This document shows, one piece after another, positions 54,178-63,508 of a stretch of 64,000 bases of DNA (position 1 is the stretch's first letter; each line of letters opens with the position of its first letter). The translations under genes were made by a program, and so were the position numbers. Source of the DNA: Cyclobacterium sp. 1_MG-2023 (GTDB lineage Bacteria > Bacteroidota > Bacteroidia > Cytophagales > Cyclobacteriaceae); NCBI RefSeq assembly GCF_030546805.1, contig NZ_JAUOPC010000004.1:434001-498000 (forward strand). Reading direction: 5' to 3'. Below the pieces are notes generated by a model. The model was not told the origin of the DNA and ran no database searches. It saw only the letters and a program-made list of their open reading frames with translations.

Positions 54178-56148
54178 TCAATAGATTACCTGAACTTCTA
54201 CTTTCCTGTCTTTAGGACGAGAGGATTGGTAACTTCCTCGTATTAATAGTGCACCGGGTTGTCTGCTAATTCTTACGGAAGCTACCCCAAATTGATTCGT
54301 TAGTATTTCTTCAACAGCCAAGGCTCGCTTTTCAATAAGAGCAATATTGTAGGCCATACTCCCGGTATTGTCTGCAAATGCTTTAACCAGTAATTTTGCA
54401 TTGTCATATAAATCAAGCATTTTAATTAAAGGTATAAGTTTTAATACTTCTTTCTCTGATATTATGCTTTTATTGGATTCAAAGAATATTTCAGTATATA
54501 GGCCATTTTCTATTAAGGTGGGTTTTTCTTTACCCGAATTTAGAAACTGTAGACTAATTCCTTGAAATGGTGCAGGTGTTTCAAATTTAAATTTTTTATC
54601 AACTATATATGGTCTATGAGTAGGTTTAAACCCTGAATTGATGGAATCCATTTGAATACTGTCTAAAGGTAAGAAAGTGCTACTTTCAGTGGTCAAGGTT
54701 GAATCAATACCCATCGAATCTCCAATGTTCGCTGGTTGGTTGACAAAAGTAGAATGCCGATTGTAATAAGGTAGGAAATAGGGGAAATTAGAATTATTTA
54801 CTTGTCCATCAGAAGGATCTACTATGAACCTTTCATTTACTTGAGGGTACATCTGTTCTTCTATTTTGTTGACAGAGTAAGGAGAATATATTGTCCCTCT
54901 TTCTTGAGCATAAACTATTTCGGAATCATTTATTCGTTCAGGGTATTGCCAAATCATTAACCTATCCGTTCTTTTTTTAATTTCTTTTCTTCGAAAATTA
55001 AGCGTTGAAAAGTTATTAATTGAATCCATTGCTATTTGTGCAGGAATTTCTTGAGTAGTGTTAACCTTGGGCAATGTTTTTCTATCAGTAGCATAAATTG
55101 TTTCATTAATTTGCTCCAAGGGGTTAATAACCAGGCTTGATGTTGATGTGATTTTTGAAGAATCCCTTTCTGTATATCCATCATTTATAGTCTGAGGTAA
55201 TCCAATAAATGTTGAGGATGGACTTATGGGGTTGGCTCTAAATGTGTCTTTTGCGGGTAAAAAACTAATTTTAAGTCCAAATTGATGATTAAAGAACCAA
55301 TCCTTGTTGGTTTGGAGGTCACCTCTGACATTTCTGTCAGCTGAACTTGTGCCAATTCCGGGATAGGCGGCATATTCTTGAAATTCATTTAGGAAGGTTG
55401 TTATGGCGGATCCATCAACGTCATCGATAAAATCGGTGTTGGTTCTTTTTATATCAGATTGAAAATAAACTTCAACTTGCCTGGTTAGCTTTACCCTAAA
55501 GCCGATGCCCGCAGCTAAGTAGTAGGTGTTTTCATTATAGCCATTATTACTAGAAGCTTGAAGTTTGACCAGATCTGTTTCAAAGTCTCCATCAGTGAGG
55601 GGAAGGTTTTGTGAATAATCGTATCGGTTTCCATTTACATCCAATAGGTCTCCTTTGGGTTTAAACGCTAACCATCCCCCATGAAAAGAAAGGTAAGGGG
55701 CCACTAAGGCATTTTCCCGTAATATTTTCCCGTTGTCGGTTCTGAATATTAAGCCTAAACCAATATCTCTAATACATGTTTTGAAATTTAAAGACCTATA
55801 AAAGTTGGGGGAATTAGTTATCAAAACATCTTTATTGTCAACAAATCTATCACTCATCGACAAAGTATATTGGCCACCGTTGAGAAGCAATCCCCAACTC
55901 GCATTTATCCTTTGTTCGATTGACAAAGAAATGGAAGGGGATAGGTTATAATTGTTATTATAAGAATAAACTTTTCCCATAGCATCCCAATCGGGAAATT
56001 CATCAAACCGATAATGACTAATATCTCCGTAATAATTGGAATAGCCAATCCCTGTGCCAATCCGAAGCTTATATGGATTCAGTTGGGCGAGGAGATCTGT
56101 TGATTGATACAGGAGTAAACTCAAGCAAATTAACAAGGTTTTAAACAT
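54178..56148 (-). CDS. OmpA-family outer-membrane protein with N-terminal barrel
   Basis: Likely links the outer membrane to peptidoglycan. A signal peptide (1-21, ending D-L-L-A-Q) is followed by a barrel-like part (about 25-310; G-T-G-I-G-Y-S-N-Y-Y-G-D-I-S-H-Y is typical of Bacteroidota porin-like barrels), a long low-complexity middle rich in Ser, Thr, Asn and Pro (about 310-540), and a C-terminal OmpA domain (about 555-656) with F-F-E-S-N-K-S, A-F-A-D-N-T-G-S and N-I-A-L-I-E-K-R-A, which holds the Asp and Arg that bind diaminopimelate. Length of 656 residues. Preceded by the gene at 56155 with only six bases between, so the two form an operon. Confidence 0.86.
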   Translation of the reverse strand: MFKTLLICLSLLLYQSTDLLAQLNPYKLRIGTGIGYSNYYGDISHYRFDEFPDWDAMGKVYSYNNNYNLSPSISLSIEQRINASWGLLLNGGQYTLSMSDRFVDNKDVLITNSPNFYRSLNFKTCIRDIGLGLIFRTDNGKILRENALVAPYLSFHGGWLAFKPKGDLLDVNGNRYDYSQNLPLTDGDFETDLVKLQASSNNGYNENTYYLAAGIGFRVKLTRQVEVYFQSDIKRTNTDFIDDVDGSAITTFLNEFQEYAAYPGIGTSSADRNVRGDLQTNKDWFFNHQFGLKISFLPAKDTFRANPISPSSTFIGLPQTINDGYTERDSSKITSTSSLVINPLEQINETIYATDRKTLPKVNTTQEIPAQIAMDSINNFSTLNFRRKEIKKRTDRLMIWQYPERINDSEIVYAQERGTIYSPYSVNKIEEQMYPQVNERFIVDPSDGQVNNSNFPYFLPYYNRHSTFVNQPANIGDSMGIDSTLTTESSTFLPLDSIQMDSINSGFKPTHRPYIVDKKFKFETPAPFQGISLQFLNSGKEKPTLIENGLYTEIFFESNKSIISEKEVLKLIPLIKMLDLYDNAKLLVKAFADNTGSMAYNIALIEKRALAVEEILTNQFGVASVRISRQPGALLIRGSYQSSRPKDRKVEVQVIY

Positions 56149-56154
56149 AGCATT

Positions 56155-57315
56155 TCACCTTTTAAGCCCTAACCAAATATGAAATTCTGCACTGAAACCG
56201 ACAAATGGATATAAAGTGACATCCTCAAAACGGTTATTGATTTCAGTTGAAGTTAATACAGCCCCGGCATTAAAGCGTAAAATTCTAAAAAGACTATATC
56301 CAAGCCCAATATAACTTGGTCTCCCAATAAGTGGGCCACTGATTTCAGCTTGCTTTGCATCGGTCATATTGGAAAAGAAAACCCCCGTTGAGACTGATGC
56401 ATTACCTAGTATTTTGGTAAAGTTTTTATTTCCTAGAGGCATTGAAATCCCGGCAAAAGCAGAGGTGCCATAATCAAGATCATTGAAACCTCCCCCGAAA
56501 TAAGTCCCCGCATAACCAATATTGATAGGCAAATAATGCGGTTTTTTCTCTGTTGGATAGTTATCTATTTCGCGAATGTCTACAAGCATAAGTAAGTTTG
56601 AACGAAGGTATTGGTTGGTTTCTGCTTTTGTAAGGTTTATCAGTTGGTCGATAACTTGTTTCGCATAATAGGCGTTATCGGAACCCATAGTTTTGTCGCT
56701 TTTGTTTAATAAATTAAACTTTGAATTTTTTAATTTTATATTATTAATTTGTTCAATTTTTTGTTTAACTATATCACTAAAACCATTGAATTCTTGGTCT
56801 AGTTGGTGCGAATAATTGCTAAGTCCTTGGTTGACTATTTCATTCAATTGCATCAACATGGCTTTTTGACTGACCAATGCTTTAATCTCCTTTTTGTTGA
56901 CCACAAAGTTTGCATTTAGATAAGTTTGCAAATTTTCATGGATGGCTTCTCTCACCGCCTTCATTTCTGTGGTATCAGTAGAATTGAAATAATAAAATTT
57001 AAGGGAATAATTTTCATTACTTCGAAGTGGGTAAGCGACGTAAATTTCAAAATCAGATGGATTACTTTGGTAGGCTGCTTTCCAAATATAATTTTCTGCT
57101 GAACTCACTTTTTTACTTGCCTTGAAAATTTTCAATTCAACTCTCCTTATACCTGAAGGTATAACACCTTCAATTAAAAACCTCTCTTCAGAAGGAAGTG
57201 GCAAACCGGCGTTGATTTGATTTTTTTCAGGAGAAAAGCTCACCGATTTTATTTGACCGAATACCTCAAAAGGTAGAATCAAAATGAAACAAAGGATAAA
57301 TATATTTCTTATCAT
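56155..57315 (-). CDS. Secreted protein with C-terminal barrel-like part, unknown
   Basis: No named family recognised. A signal peptide (1-20, ending V-F-G-Q) is followed by a beta-rich part (about 25-110), a helical, coiled-coil-like middle (about 115-245, many Gln, Asn and Lys), and a C-terminal part with glycine-rich strands (I-N-I-G-Y-A-G-T-Y-F-G-G-G-F; S-A-F-A-G-I-S-M-P-L-G) that ends in F-S-A-E-F-H-I-W-L-G-L-K-R. The last part resembles outer-membrane barrels. First gene of an operon with the OmpA-family gene, so a role in envelope structure is likely. Length 386 residues. Confidence 0.75.
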   Translation of the reverse strand: MIRNIFILCFILILPFEVFGQIKSVSFSPEKNQINAGLPLPSEERFLIEGVIPSGIRRVELKIFKASKKVSSAENYIWKAAYQSNPSDFEIYVAYPLRSNENYSLKFYYFNSTDTTEMKAVREAIHENLQTYLNANFVVNKKEIKALVSQKAMLMQLNEIVNQGLSNYSHQLDQEFNGFSDIVKQKIEQINNIKLKNSKFNLLNKSDKTMGSDNAYYAKQVIDQLINLTKAETNQYLRSNLLMLVDIREIDNYPTEKKPHYLPINIGYAGTYFGGGFNDLDYGTSAFAGISMPLGNKNFTKILGNASVSTGVFFSNMTDAKQAEISGPLIGRPSYIGLGYSLFRILRFNAGAVLTSTEINNRFEDVTLYPFVGFSAEFHIWLGLKR

Positions 57316-57702
57316 ATTATGAATTTATATAGGGCCTATGAAAATAATTATTTTAAAAATTTATTTTTTATACAATAAAATTTTAAAAAAATTAGTTATT
57401 ATAGATTAATCTATAATCATGCCAGATTTTTGCGTAACATTTAGTTTATAGAGTGTGCTTACTAAAACTTAATTCTGCAATCGAGCTACTATAGCAAAAT
57501 GATATTGCTTCAAGGTTAGCCTTGGTTGTAATTTTTACGCTACTTTAGGGATAAACGGATCCACTACAATCGCACTTCACCTCAATTTCCTAATAGTCTA
57601 TACCTAGCTCAGGCCAAAGCTTATGACAGTCGTTTTAAAACCTATTTCCTATTTGAGATTAGTCTTTATAGCTGTAAAAAATTTTCTTGATAAGAATATA
57701 AA
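57316..57702. other. Intergenic region, AT-rich
   Basis: Nearly 390 bases with poly-A/T stretches and no gene-like frame. Apart from the short palindrome ATAGGGCCTAT near 57330, just upstream of the gene ending its leader here, nothing was seen. Confidence 0.4.
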
Positions 57703-57736
57703 TAAAAAAAGAGAGGCTTTTGAATGCCTCTCTTTT
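57703..57736 (-). terminator. Rho-independent terminator of the HEAT-DUF1080 gene
   Basis: AAAAGAGAGGC pairs with GCCTCTCTTTT around an ATTCAAAA-like loop on the minus strand and is followed by T7. It is about 55 bases after the stop codon at 57792. Confidence 0.87.
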
Positions 57737-57791
57737 AATAAATTCCTGAAAAATGATGTACCTAATACTATTAAATAGCATAGGAATATAC

Positions 57792-60700
57792 TTATAACTC
57801 TTTCACACGGATATTTTTGAAATACAAGATATCACCATGTCCAAGGAATCCAATATGTCCTTTTTTATTGGAAAGTCCAGGATGCTCTCTTTTGTCTAAG
57901 GTGCCGTTTTCACGTGCATCAGATATATCCACATCTAAGGTTTTAGTGCCATTTAAGATTACCTGAATCCTGTCACCTTTGACAATCACTTCCTGATAAT
58001 TCCATTCTCCAACAGGTTTAAGATGTCCTTTTTTGGCAGCACTTACCCCATATAATGAACCATGGTACTGGTAAGGTTTAAGCTTGCTATAAATTTCGGC
58101 AGTATCATCCAGGATCTGAAGTTCCATGCCTGCATAGGCAGCATCGCCTTTTAAAGGCGCCCTGATGCCTAAACCGTTGTTGGCACCCGGAGTTAATTTA
58201 AACTCAAACCTAAATTCGAAATCTTCAAACTCATCTTCAGTCATTAAGTTTCCGCTTCCACCTCTTCCGGGATTGATGGCCAAAACGCCATTTTCTATAA
58301 AGTAATCTGTTTTATTGCCTGTCCATTTGTCTAGGTTTGTCCCGTCAAATAAAACTTCAAACCCATCATTTTTCTCTTGCTCACTTAGTTCAAATTTTGG
58401 AGCACCTATCAGTTCTTTGATATAAATGTCTCTGTAGGCAACATAGGTGCCATGGGCTTGCAATTCAATTTGCCCTGTAGGGAAAATAGGCATGGATCTG
58501 TCCCAGAAATTTTCCAAAGTAACATCATCTACTACCAACTCACCATTCAAATAGACGGTGACTTTTTCACCTTTCATAATGATATGGAAAGTATTCCATT
58601 CGCCAACAGGGTTGTCAGCAACTTTTAAAGGTTTGCTAGGATTCTTTTTGTTGTTGTACAAACCTCCTGATCCTACTTCTGCACCCACATTGGTTCTTGC
58701 AATATCCCATATCTGAACTTGTGGCGTACCTCTCAAATAGATGCCCGCATCTCCATCAGGAGTGATTTTCCAATCTACCAACATTTCAAAATCTCCATAT
58801 TCTTTTACTGCTGCAATATTTTGACCTTTACCGGTAAAAACCAATAAGCCATCCTCTGCTACCCATCCTTCTTTCATGGTCTCGTCAGCTTTGGCTTGCT
58901 CTTTTTTAAAGGTCCTTTCGTTCATTTCAGCCCTTTTAATAGGGTTACTGAAAACGCCTTTCCATCCATCTAGATTTTTCTCATTAAATAGACTGTAAAA
59001 ACCTTCGGTTTTTGGCATCTCATCCAAGAACTTCTTTAGCGATGTTTTATAATATTGGCTGTCCTGACCGCTGATTACTTCTATGGTGCGTTCCACAATT
59101 GACCTAACCTTTGTTCCATATAGATTATCATTGTTCAAGACAATTTTCATTACAGCTCTGGCAGCTGCTTGCTGGTAAGCAGGTTTTTCCTGATACTTGC
59201 CGGCAACAAGTAATGCCTGGAAGGTAGGGTAATTGCCAAGTTGTCTCAATATAGCCTGTACATTTTCTTGGCTTTTTGCCAATGCCAAAGCATCCCTTAA
59301 CATCAATACTTTTTGTTCCTTGGCTCCCTCCGTTGAAGGAACTAACCTGATAAAGCCTGAAAGGGCATCATCCATCATTTCGTCGGTGCTTGCATTTCTG
59401 GCGATATGCAATAAAGGAACGGTGGCTGCAGGGTCTTCTGATTGGTTCAATGCACCAACTACAGCTTGTTTTTGTTTTACATTTCCGGTTTCGTAAATGT
59501 CTTGAAGCTTATCCAAGGCTTCTTTTCCTCCGGTCTTAGCCAAAACCTTGTATATGTATCCCTGTTTGTCTAAGAGTAGGGTAGGCAATAAGTCCATGGC
59601 CCATTTTGTTTCAGCTTTTAGGTCCCTTTTTTGGGCATTTGCAACAATAATAGCCTCTTGGATCTTCTCTAGGTCATCTGAATTGCTTTCTGTTTTTAGT
59701 AAACTTACCAATTGGGTAAGATCATCTGGCGTAGCCATCGATGCAAGCGCTGTTAATGCTGCTGACTTTACATTTGAATTGCCATTTGATACAGCCCCGA
59801 AGACAACATCAATTTGATCTTCTGCAGCTCTGGATGCCAAAAGGCCTAGCAATTTTACTTTAAGTTCATTGTCTGCATCTGAAACTCTTTTGGCGATTTC
59901 AGCTGTGACATTGTCACCTTTCATTGTCTGCAGAGCCGTTATCAATTGGGCTTGATCCGATTCATCAGCAGCTGCCAAAAGATTTAATATTTCGGTTAAA
60001 GCCAAATTGTCTCCGGCGGTAACCACAGAAGCAATGGCAGCCTGACGAATCTTTTCATTCGGACTTGAGAGGTAAGGCAAAATGACCTGTGCAACAGCCT
60101 CGTTATTGACTTTACCCATTCTTTGAAGAATGGCAGCTACACTTTCCTCAGAAGCTTTTCCCAATGCTTTTTTCCAATCATCCAATCCTTGGATCAACTG
60201 TTCGTTGCTAAGGTAATGCAAGGCAGTACCTCTGTATCTAAACTCATCTGAATGGGCTGCTTTGATGATTCTTTTATTTGATTTGAGTGGGTCAAATTTC
60301 ACTAGCAAATCCAATGCTCCGGCCTTAGTATGATAATGTTCAGTTACATTGGTAGACTTATCAAGCTTTTTGGCCAGTTTAAGCGCCAGCTTTTGATTGC
60401 CTGCTTCTCCTAAATTGTCAATATACCTTAAGTATTGGGCTGCAGCATTGGTAGATTCAAATGTGAAACCTGCCTCTTTAGCCGCCGCATACAAGAGGTC
60501 AGCACTAGCAGGGGAAGCGATGCTAGCCAAAGCGTAGATGGCTACCCTTCTAAGTTCAGGTTGGTTGCTATTGACGTAGGGAGCAATAATTTCGGAAGCT
60601 TTATTGGCACCAATATCACCTAATGCTTCAATAAAATTCGCCTTTTGTGCATCAACTGTAGATGCTTCTAACGCAGCAATCAATGCTGCTGCTGCCCCAG

Positions 60701-61199
60701 TGGAACCAACGTTTGCCAGAACTCTGGAGGCAGTTCCAGAAAGTCTGTCATCGGTCAAATAAGGTTCAATATTAGCTACATTTTCATCTTTGGCAATGAA
60801 CTTTATTTGCTTCAAAACAAAATTTTGTGCTTCAGGGTCATCCAACTGGTTAATGGCAGCAATATAAGCGGCTACAGCCATATTGGCTAAGTCTTCCTTA
60901 CCATCTTTGCTTGCATAAAAAGCAAATCCCGCCAAGGCATATTCTATTTTTTCATTGTTTACGCCCGGTTTTTGCATTAAGGCCATTTCGGTAATGCCAT
61001 TGGCGCCAAGTGCTTCCATTTGTTTCATGGCAGCTTCTAAATTACCGGCATTTTCAGCAGGAAACCGGTTCAGTAAATCTGCAATTTTTGTAGCGGTGGT
61101 TCTTCCCGCATCGAGTTGATTTTGCGCTTGACTTATAAAGACTTGGCCTATTAAAAGACAAAGAACAAAAGTCATTTTCTTTATAAAATATTTTTCCAT
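57792..61199 (-). CDS. Secreted HEAT-repeat protein with two tandem DUF1080 (3-keto-glycoside hydrolase-like) domains
   Basis: Probably binds and cleaves oxidised glycosides in the periplasm. A signal peptide (1-25, ending I-S-Q-A-Q) is followed by a long alpha-solenoid of HEAT type (about 35-720; units such as I-R-Q-A-A-I-A-S-V-V, V-K-S-A-A-L-T-A-L-A). Two DUF1080 jelly-roll domains follow: about 734-927 (F-Y-S-L-F-N-E-K-N-L-D-G-W ... A-G-I-Y-L-R-G-T-P-Q-V-Q-I-W-D) and 947-1135 (F-E-V-L-F-D-G-T-N-L-D-K-W ... M-E-L-Q-I-L-D). The two domains differ clearly, so one may bind and one cut. The start lies 28 bases after the stop codon of the Gfo/Idh/MocA gene, which places both in one operon. At 1135 residues, this is far larger than single DUF1080 proteins. 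Confidence 0.9.
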   Translation of the reverse strand: MEKYFIKKMTFVLCLLIGQVFISQAQNQLDAGRTTATKIADLLNRFPAENAGNLEAAMKQMEALGANGITEMALMQKPGVNNEKIEYALAGFAFYASKDGKEDLANMAVAAYIAAINQLDDPEAQNFVLKQIKFIAKDENVANIEPYLTDDRLSGTASRVLANVGSTGAAAALIAALEASTVDAQKANFIEALGDIGANKASEIIAPYVNSNQPELRRVAIYALASIASPASADLLYAAAKEAGFTFESTNAAAQYLRYIDNLGEAGNQKLALKLAKKLDKSTNVTEHYHTKAGALDLLVKFDPLKSNKRIIKAAHSDEFRYRGTALHYLSNEQLIQGLDDWKKALGKASEESVAAILQRMGKVNNEAVAQVILPYLSSPNEKIRQAAIASVVTAGDNLALTEILNLLAAADESDQAQLITALQTMKGDNVTAEIAKRVSDADNELKVKLLGLLASRAAEDQIDVVFGAVSNGNSNVKSAALTALASMATPDDLTQLVSLLKTESNSDDLEKIQEAIIVANAQKRDLKAETKWAMDLLPTLLLDKQGYIYKVLAKTGGKEALDKLQDIYETGNVKQKQAVVGALNQSEDPAATVPLLHIARNASTDEMMDDALSGFIRLVPSTEGAKEQKVLMLRDALALAKSQENVQAILRQLGNYPTFQALLVAGKYQEKPAYQQAAARAVMKIVLNNDNLYGTKVRSIVERTIEVISGQDSQYYKTSLKKFLDEMPKTEGFYSLFNEKNLDGWKGVFSNPIKRAEMNERTFKKEQAKADETMKEGWVAEDGLLVFTGKGQNIAAVKEYGDFEMLVDWKITPDGDAGIYLRGTPQVQIWDIARTNVGAEVGSGGLYNNKKNPSKPLKVADNPVGEWNTFHIIMKGEKVTVYLNGELVVDDVTLENFWDRSMPIFPTGQIELQAHGTYVAYRDIYIKELIGAPKFELSEQEKNDGFEVLFDGTNLDKWTGNKTDYFIENGVLAINPGRGGSGNLMTEDEFEDFEFRFEFKLTPGANNGLGIRAPLKGDAAYAGMELQILDDTAEIYSKLKPYQYHGSLYGVSAAKKGHLKPVGEWNYQEVIVKGDRIQVILNGTKTLDVDISDARENGTLDKREHPGLSNKKGHIGFLGHGDILYFKNIRVKEL

Positions 61200-61227
61200 A
61201 ATTCTGGGTATTCCTTTAATGTTTTAA

Positions 61228-62493
61228 TTAAATGGTATAGGGTGCTCTCATGGGCTGATCTATAAGTCTATTTGCCCCTTCATCATTAATAAACGCTAAT
61301 TTCACAGGGTCAAAATGTAAATCTCTATTCAGCCTCAAAGCTGCCAATCCCATATTTACAAGGGTACAAGAACGGAACCCATTTTGCTCGTTCAATGCAA
61401 ATTTCTTTCTGTTTTTAACTGCATCGACAAAGTCTGTCACTTGTGGGGCAGGTTCTGGGAATTGAGCCAGTTTTCTTTCAAGATTGGGTATGTCAGATTT
61501 AAATCCTCTATATAAATTCCCTTCAGGCCCCTCGATATAAGGTGCCTCAGTGGTCCCTTCCCCATCCAATATTATTTGGCAACCATCTTCATAGGTATAA
61601 GTGATCTTTCTCCAGGTACCTACGGCTTCCGGATGCTGTTGTGGAGCGTCAACTTCCACTTTTACCGGGCTTGTTTCATCCTTACCCAAGAAATATTGTA
61701 CCGGATCCAGGTAATGCTGTCCCATGTCTCCTAGTCCACCTCCATCGTAATCCCAATAACCTCTAAAAGTACCATGCGTTCTGTGTTCATTGTATGGTTT
61801 GTAAGGCGCAGGGCCCAGCCACCTGTCATAATCCAATTCCTTAGGTATTGGCATTTCATTTAAGCCGGTTTTTCCAACCCAGTAAAATTTCCAGTCAAAA
61901 CCGGTTAGTTTACCCACAGTTACTTTTAAAGGCCAACCCAGCATTCCTGAGTCTACCAATTTCTTTATATTTTTAACCTCAGTATTCATTCCGTAGAAAT
62001 TGCTATCGAAGCGAAACCAAGTATTTAACCTAAATACATTTCCATGTTGCTTGACGGCTTCCATGACTTTTTTTCCTTCACCAATAGTTCTGGTCATTGG
62101 TTTCTCACACCATATATCTTTCCCTTCCCTTGCAGCATCTGCAGCCATGATACCATGCCAATGTGGAGGAGTGGCAATGTGAACTATGTCCACTTCAGGG
62201 AGTTGAATCAGGTCCCTATAATCAGCAAAAGTTTTGACAGTTTTACCTAAAGTTTCTTGAGCAATAGCTATGTGGCGGGTGTCCACATCACAAATTGCAA
62301 CAGTTTTGGTTCCGGCATAATCAAAATGTCCTCTCCCCATACCGCCTACACCAATGATGCCTTTCGTCAAATGATCACTTGGGGCCAGGTGTCCTTTTCC
62401 CAAAACGTGTCGGGGTACAATACTTATACCTCCTAGCGCCAAAAGGCTACCTTTTAGGAAGCTTCTTCTGGAATTTTTTAAGTTACTGCTCAT
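61228..62493 (-). CDS. Tat-exported Gfo/Idh/MocA family oxidoreductase
   Basis: NAD(P)-dependent sugar dehydrogenase, exported folded. The Tat signal S-R-R-S-F-L-K lies at 8-14 with a hydrophobic stretch to about 27; the nucleotide-binding motif G-V-G-G-M-G-R-G is at 48-55 and E-K-P at 130-132. G-G-G-L-G-D-M-G-Q-H-Y-L-D-P holds the catalytic-region His. Length of 421 residues is usual. Its operon partner downstream, with two DUF1080 domains, suggests the known logic of 3-keto-glycoside breakdown: this enzyme oxidises C3 of a glycoside and the partner cleaves the product. That pairing is inference from family knowledge and gene order; the substrate is unknown. Confidence 0.91.
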   Translation of the reverse strand: MSSNLKNSRRSFLKGSLLALGGISIVPRHVLGKGHLAPSDHLTKGIIGVGGMGRGHFDYAGTKTVAICDVDTRHIAIAQETLGKTVKTFADYRDLIQLPEVDIVHIATPPHWHGIMAADAAREGKDIWCEKPMTRTIGEGKKVMEAVKQHGNVFRLNTWFRFDSNFYGMNTEVKNIKKLVDSGMLGWPLKVTVGKLTGFDWKFYWVGKTGLNEMPIPKELDYDRWLGPAPYKPYNEHRTHGTFRGYWDYDGGGLGDMGQHYLDPVQYFLGKDETSPVKVEVDAPQQHPEAVGTWRKITYTYEDGCQIILDGEGTTEAPYIEGPEGNLYRGFKSDIPNLERKLAQFPEPAPQVTDFVDAVKNRKKFALNEQNGFRSCTLVNMGLAALRLNRDLHFDPVKLAFINDEGANRLIDQPMRAPYTI

Positions 62494-62662
62494 ATCTTTT
62501 TAAAATTTTTCTGAACTAATGATCCGTGAATATATTTCCTTGTAAAAGGATAAACAAGTAAAAATGGATTTAGGGTAAAATTTTTCTGTGAAAATATATG
62601 TCAAAATCAATTTGGAATGGTTTTGGTTATAATTTACATATAATTAAGCAAAAAAGACTAAG

Positions 62663-62896
62663 ATGAAAAATACAAAAGAAAGTAGAAAAGAGGAAGATTT
62701 TCAGGACAACAGCTTTCTAGATGCCCAGGAAGAGGCGCAAGATGGAAAGGCCGGAAAAAAAGCAGCAGAAGAGAATGATGTAACGAAGTCAAGTCAAGTC
62801 GCTAAGGATGCTTTAAGAAGAGCAAAAAATGCGAGCAAAGATGTAACCATTGAGAGTGAACAATACAGAAGAGACAAAAGTGAAAACAATGAGTAA
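62663..62896 (+). CDS. Small charged protein, unknown function
   Basis: 77 residues, very rich in Lys, Glu, Asp and Ser, predicted largely helical or disordered, with A-K-D-A-L-R-R-A-K-N-A-S-K as the only clear amphipathic helix. No family recognised. Its last eight bases (ATGAGTAA) include the start of the next gene, so the two are translated together. The composition is that of a stress-type or nucleoid-associated small protein, which is only a guess. Confidence 0.6.
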   Translation: MKNTKESRKEEDFQDNSFLDAQEEAQDGKAGKKAAEENDVTKSSQVAKDALRRAKNASKDVTIESEQYRRDKSENNE

Positions 62897-63149
62897 ATCA
62901 GATAACAAAATGAAAAGAATAAAAAATGAAGCGCAATATGAAGCGCTCAGAGACCAAGGGTACAGCAAAGAAAAATCAGCGAGAATAGCCAATTCTCCTG
63001 ATAGCAAGACCGGTAAAAAAGGGGGGAAAGCTTCTCCATATGAAGAATGGACGAGAGATGAACTGTATCAGAAAACGAAAGAGATAGGAATGGAGGGCGT
63101 TAGCCAATTGAATAAGAAAGAATTGATAGAAAAATTAAGAAATCACTAA
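62889..63149 (+). CDS. Small protein with Rho-N/SAP-like C-terminal motif (DUF7218-like)
   Basis: 86 residues from the ATG at 62889; a longer frame from 62850 lies inside the previous gene and is not preferred. The first half reads Y-E-A-L-R-D-Q-G-Y-S-K-E-K-S-A-R-I-A-N-S, then a Gly/Lys-rich linker (G-K-K-G-G-K), and a C-terminal helix-turn-helix pattern Y-E-E-W-T-R-D-E-L-Y-Q-K-T-K-E-I-G ... L-N-K-K-E-L-I-E-K-L-R, which fits the Rho termination factor N-terminal/SAP-like fold. Such proteins may bind nucleic acid. It overlaps the previous gene by eight bases and ends inside a hairpin stem. Confidence 0.78.
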   Translation: MSKSDNKMKRIKNEAQYEALRDQGYSKEKSARIANSPDSKTGKKGGKASPYEEWTRDELYQKTKEIGMEGVSQLNKKELIEKLRNH

Positions 63150-63176
63150 ACTAGGTTCCACCTTAGTTTAGTGATT
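63141..63176 (+). terminator. Hairpin containing the stop codon of the Rho-N-like gene
   Basis: AATCACTAAACTA and TAGTTTAGTGATT are perfect 13-bp arms around a 10-base loop; the TAA stop (63147-63149) lies in the left arm. No real T tract follows, so it may stabilise the RNA 3' end or terminate weakly. Confidence 0.6.
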
Positions 63177-63235
63177 ATTAACAGTTAAATCTCAAATATA
63201 TTGGAGAGGTGGCCCTAACTCAGGTGGTATCTTTT

Positions 63236-63508
63236 TTAATTATCCCTCTTATTTTTTTTAGCCCTTCTCCAAAAGAAAAACAGAATAAGTACTATTATTG
63301 GTAAAATAATAAAGATAATTAAATCACTGGTCTTAGAGGGATCCACAGGGTCTGTAGGCTTAGGAAGCCCTTTTTGAATTTGTGCCAGAAGCGGAAAAGG
63401 AAATAACGCAACAAAGGTTAAGGTTAATAACTGTAGATAACTAACTACTGAATGTACCTTGTGCTTATTCTTTGTTCTTATCTTTGTTCTTAGAAATAAA
63501 TTTTTCAT
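63236..63508 (-). CDS. Small exported protein with C-terminal membrane anchor
   Basis: The ATG at 63508 is preferred (90 residues); another ATG lies three codons upstream. A basic N-terminus and hydrophobic core (about 25-43, ending L-L-A-Q) make a signal peptide; then comes the short block G-L-P-K-P-T-D-P-V-D-P-S-K-T-S-D and a second hydrophobic helix (about 61-78) followed by W-R-R-A-K-K-N-K-R. This layout is common in Bacteroidota, where such proteins are sometimes wrongly annotated as adenylosuccinate synthetase fragments. Function unknown. Confidence 0.7.
   Translation of the reverse strand: MKNLFLRTKIRTKNKHKVHSVVSYLQLLTLTFVALFPFPLLAQIQKGLPKPTDPVDPSKTSDLIIFIILPIIVLILFFFWRRAKKNKRDN

Noticed and set aside
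62850-62888. Longer start for the Rho-N-like protein
   Set aside because: The extra 13 codons lie inside the preceding gene; the ATG at 62889 gives the family-like start and an ATGAGTAA overlap.
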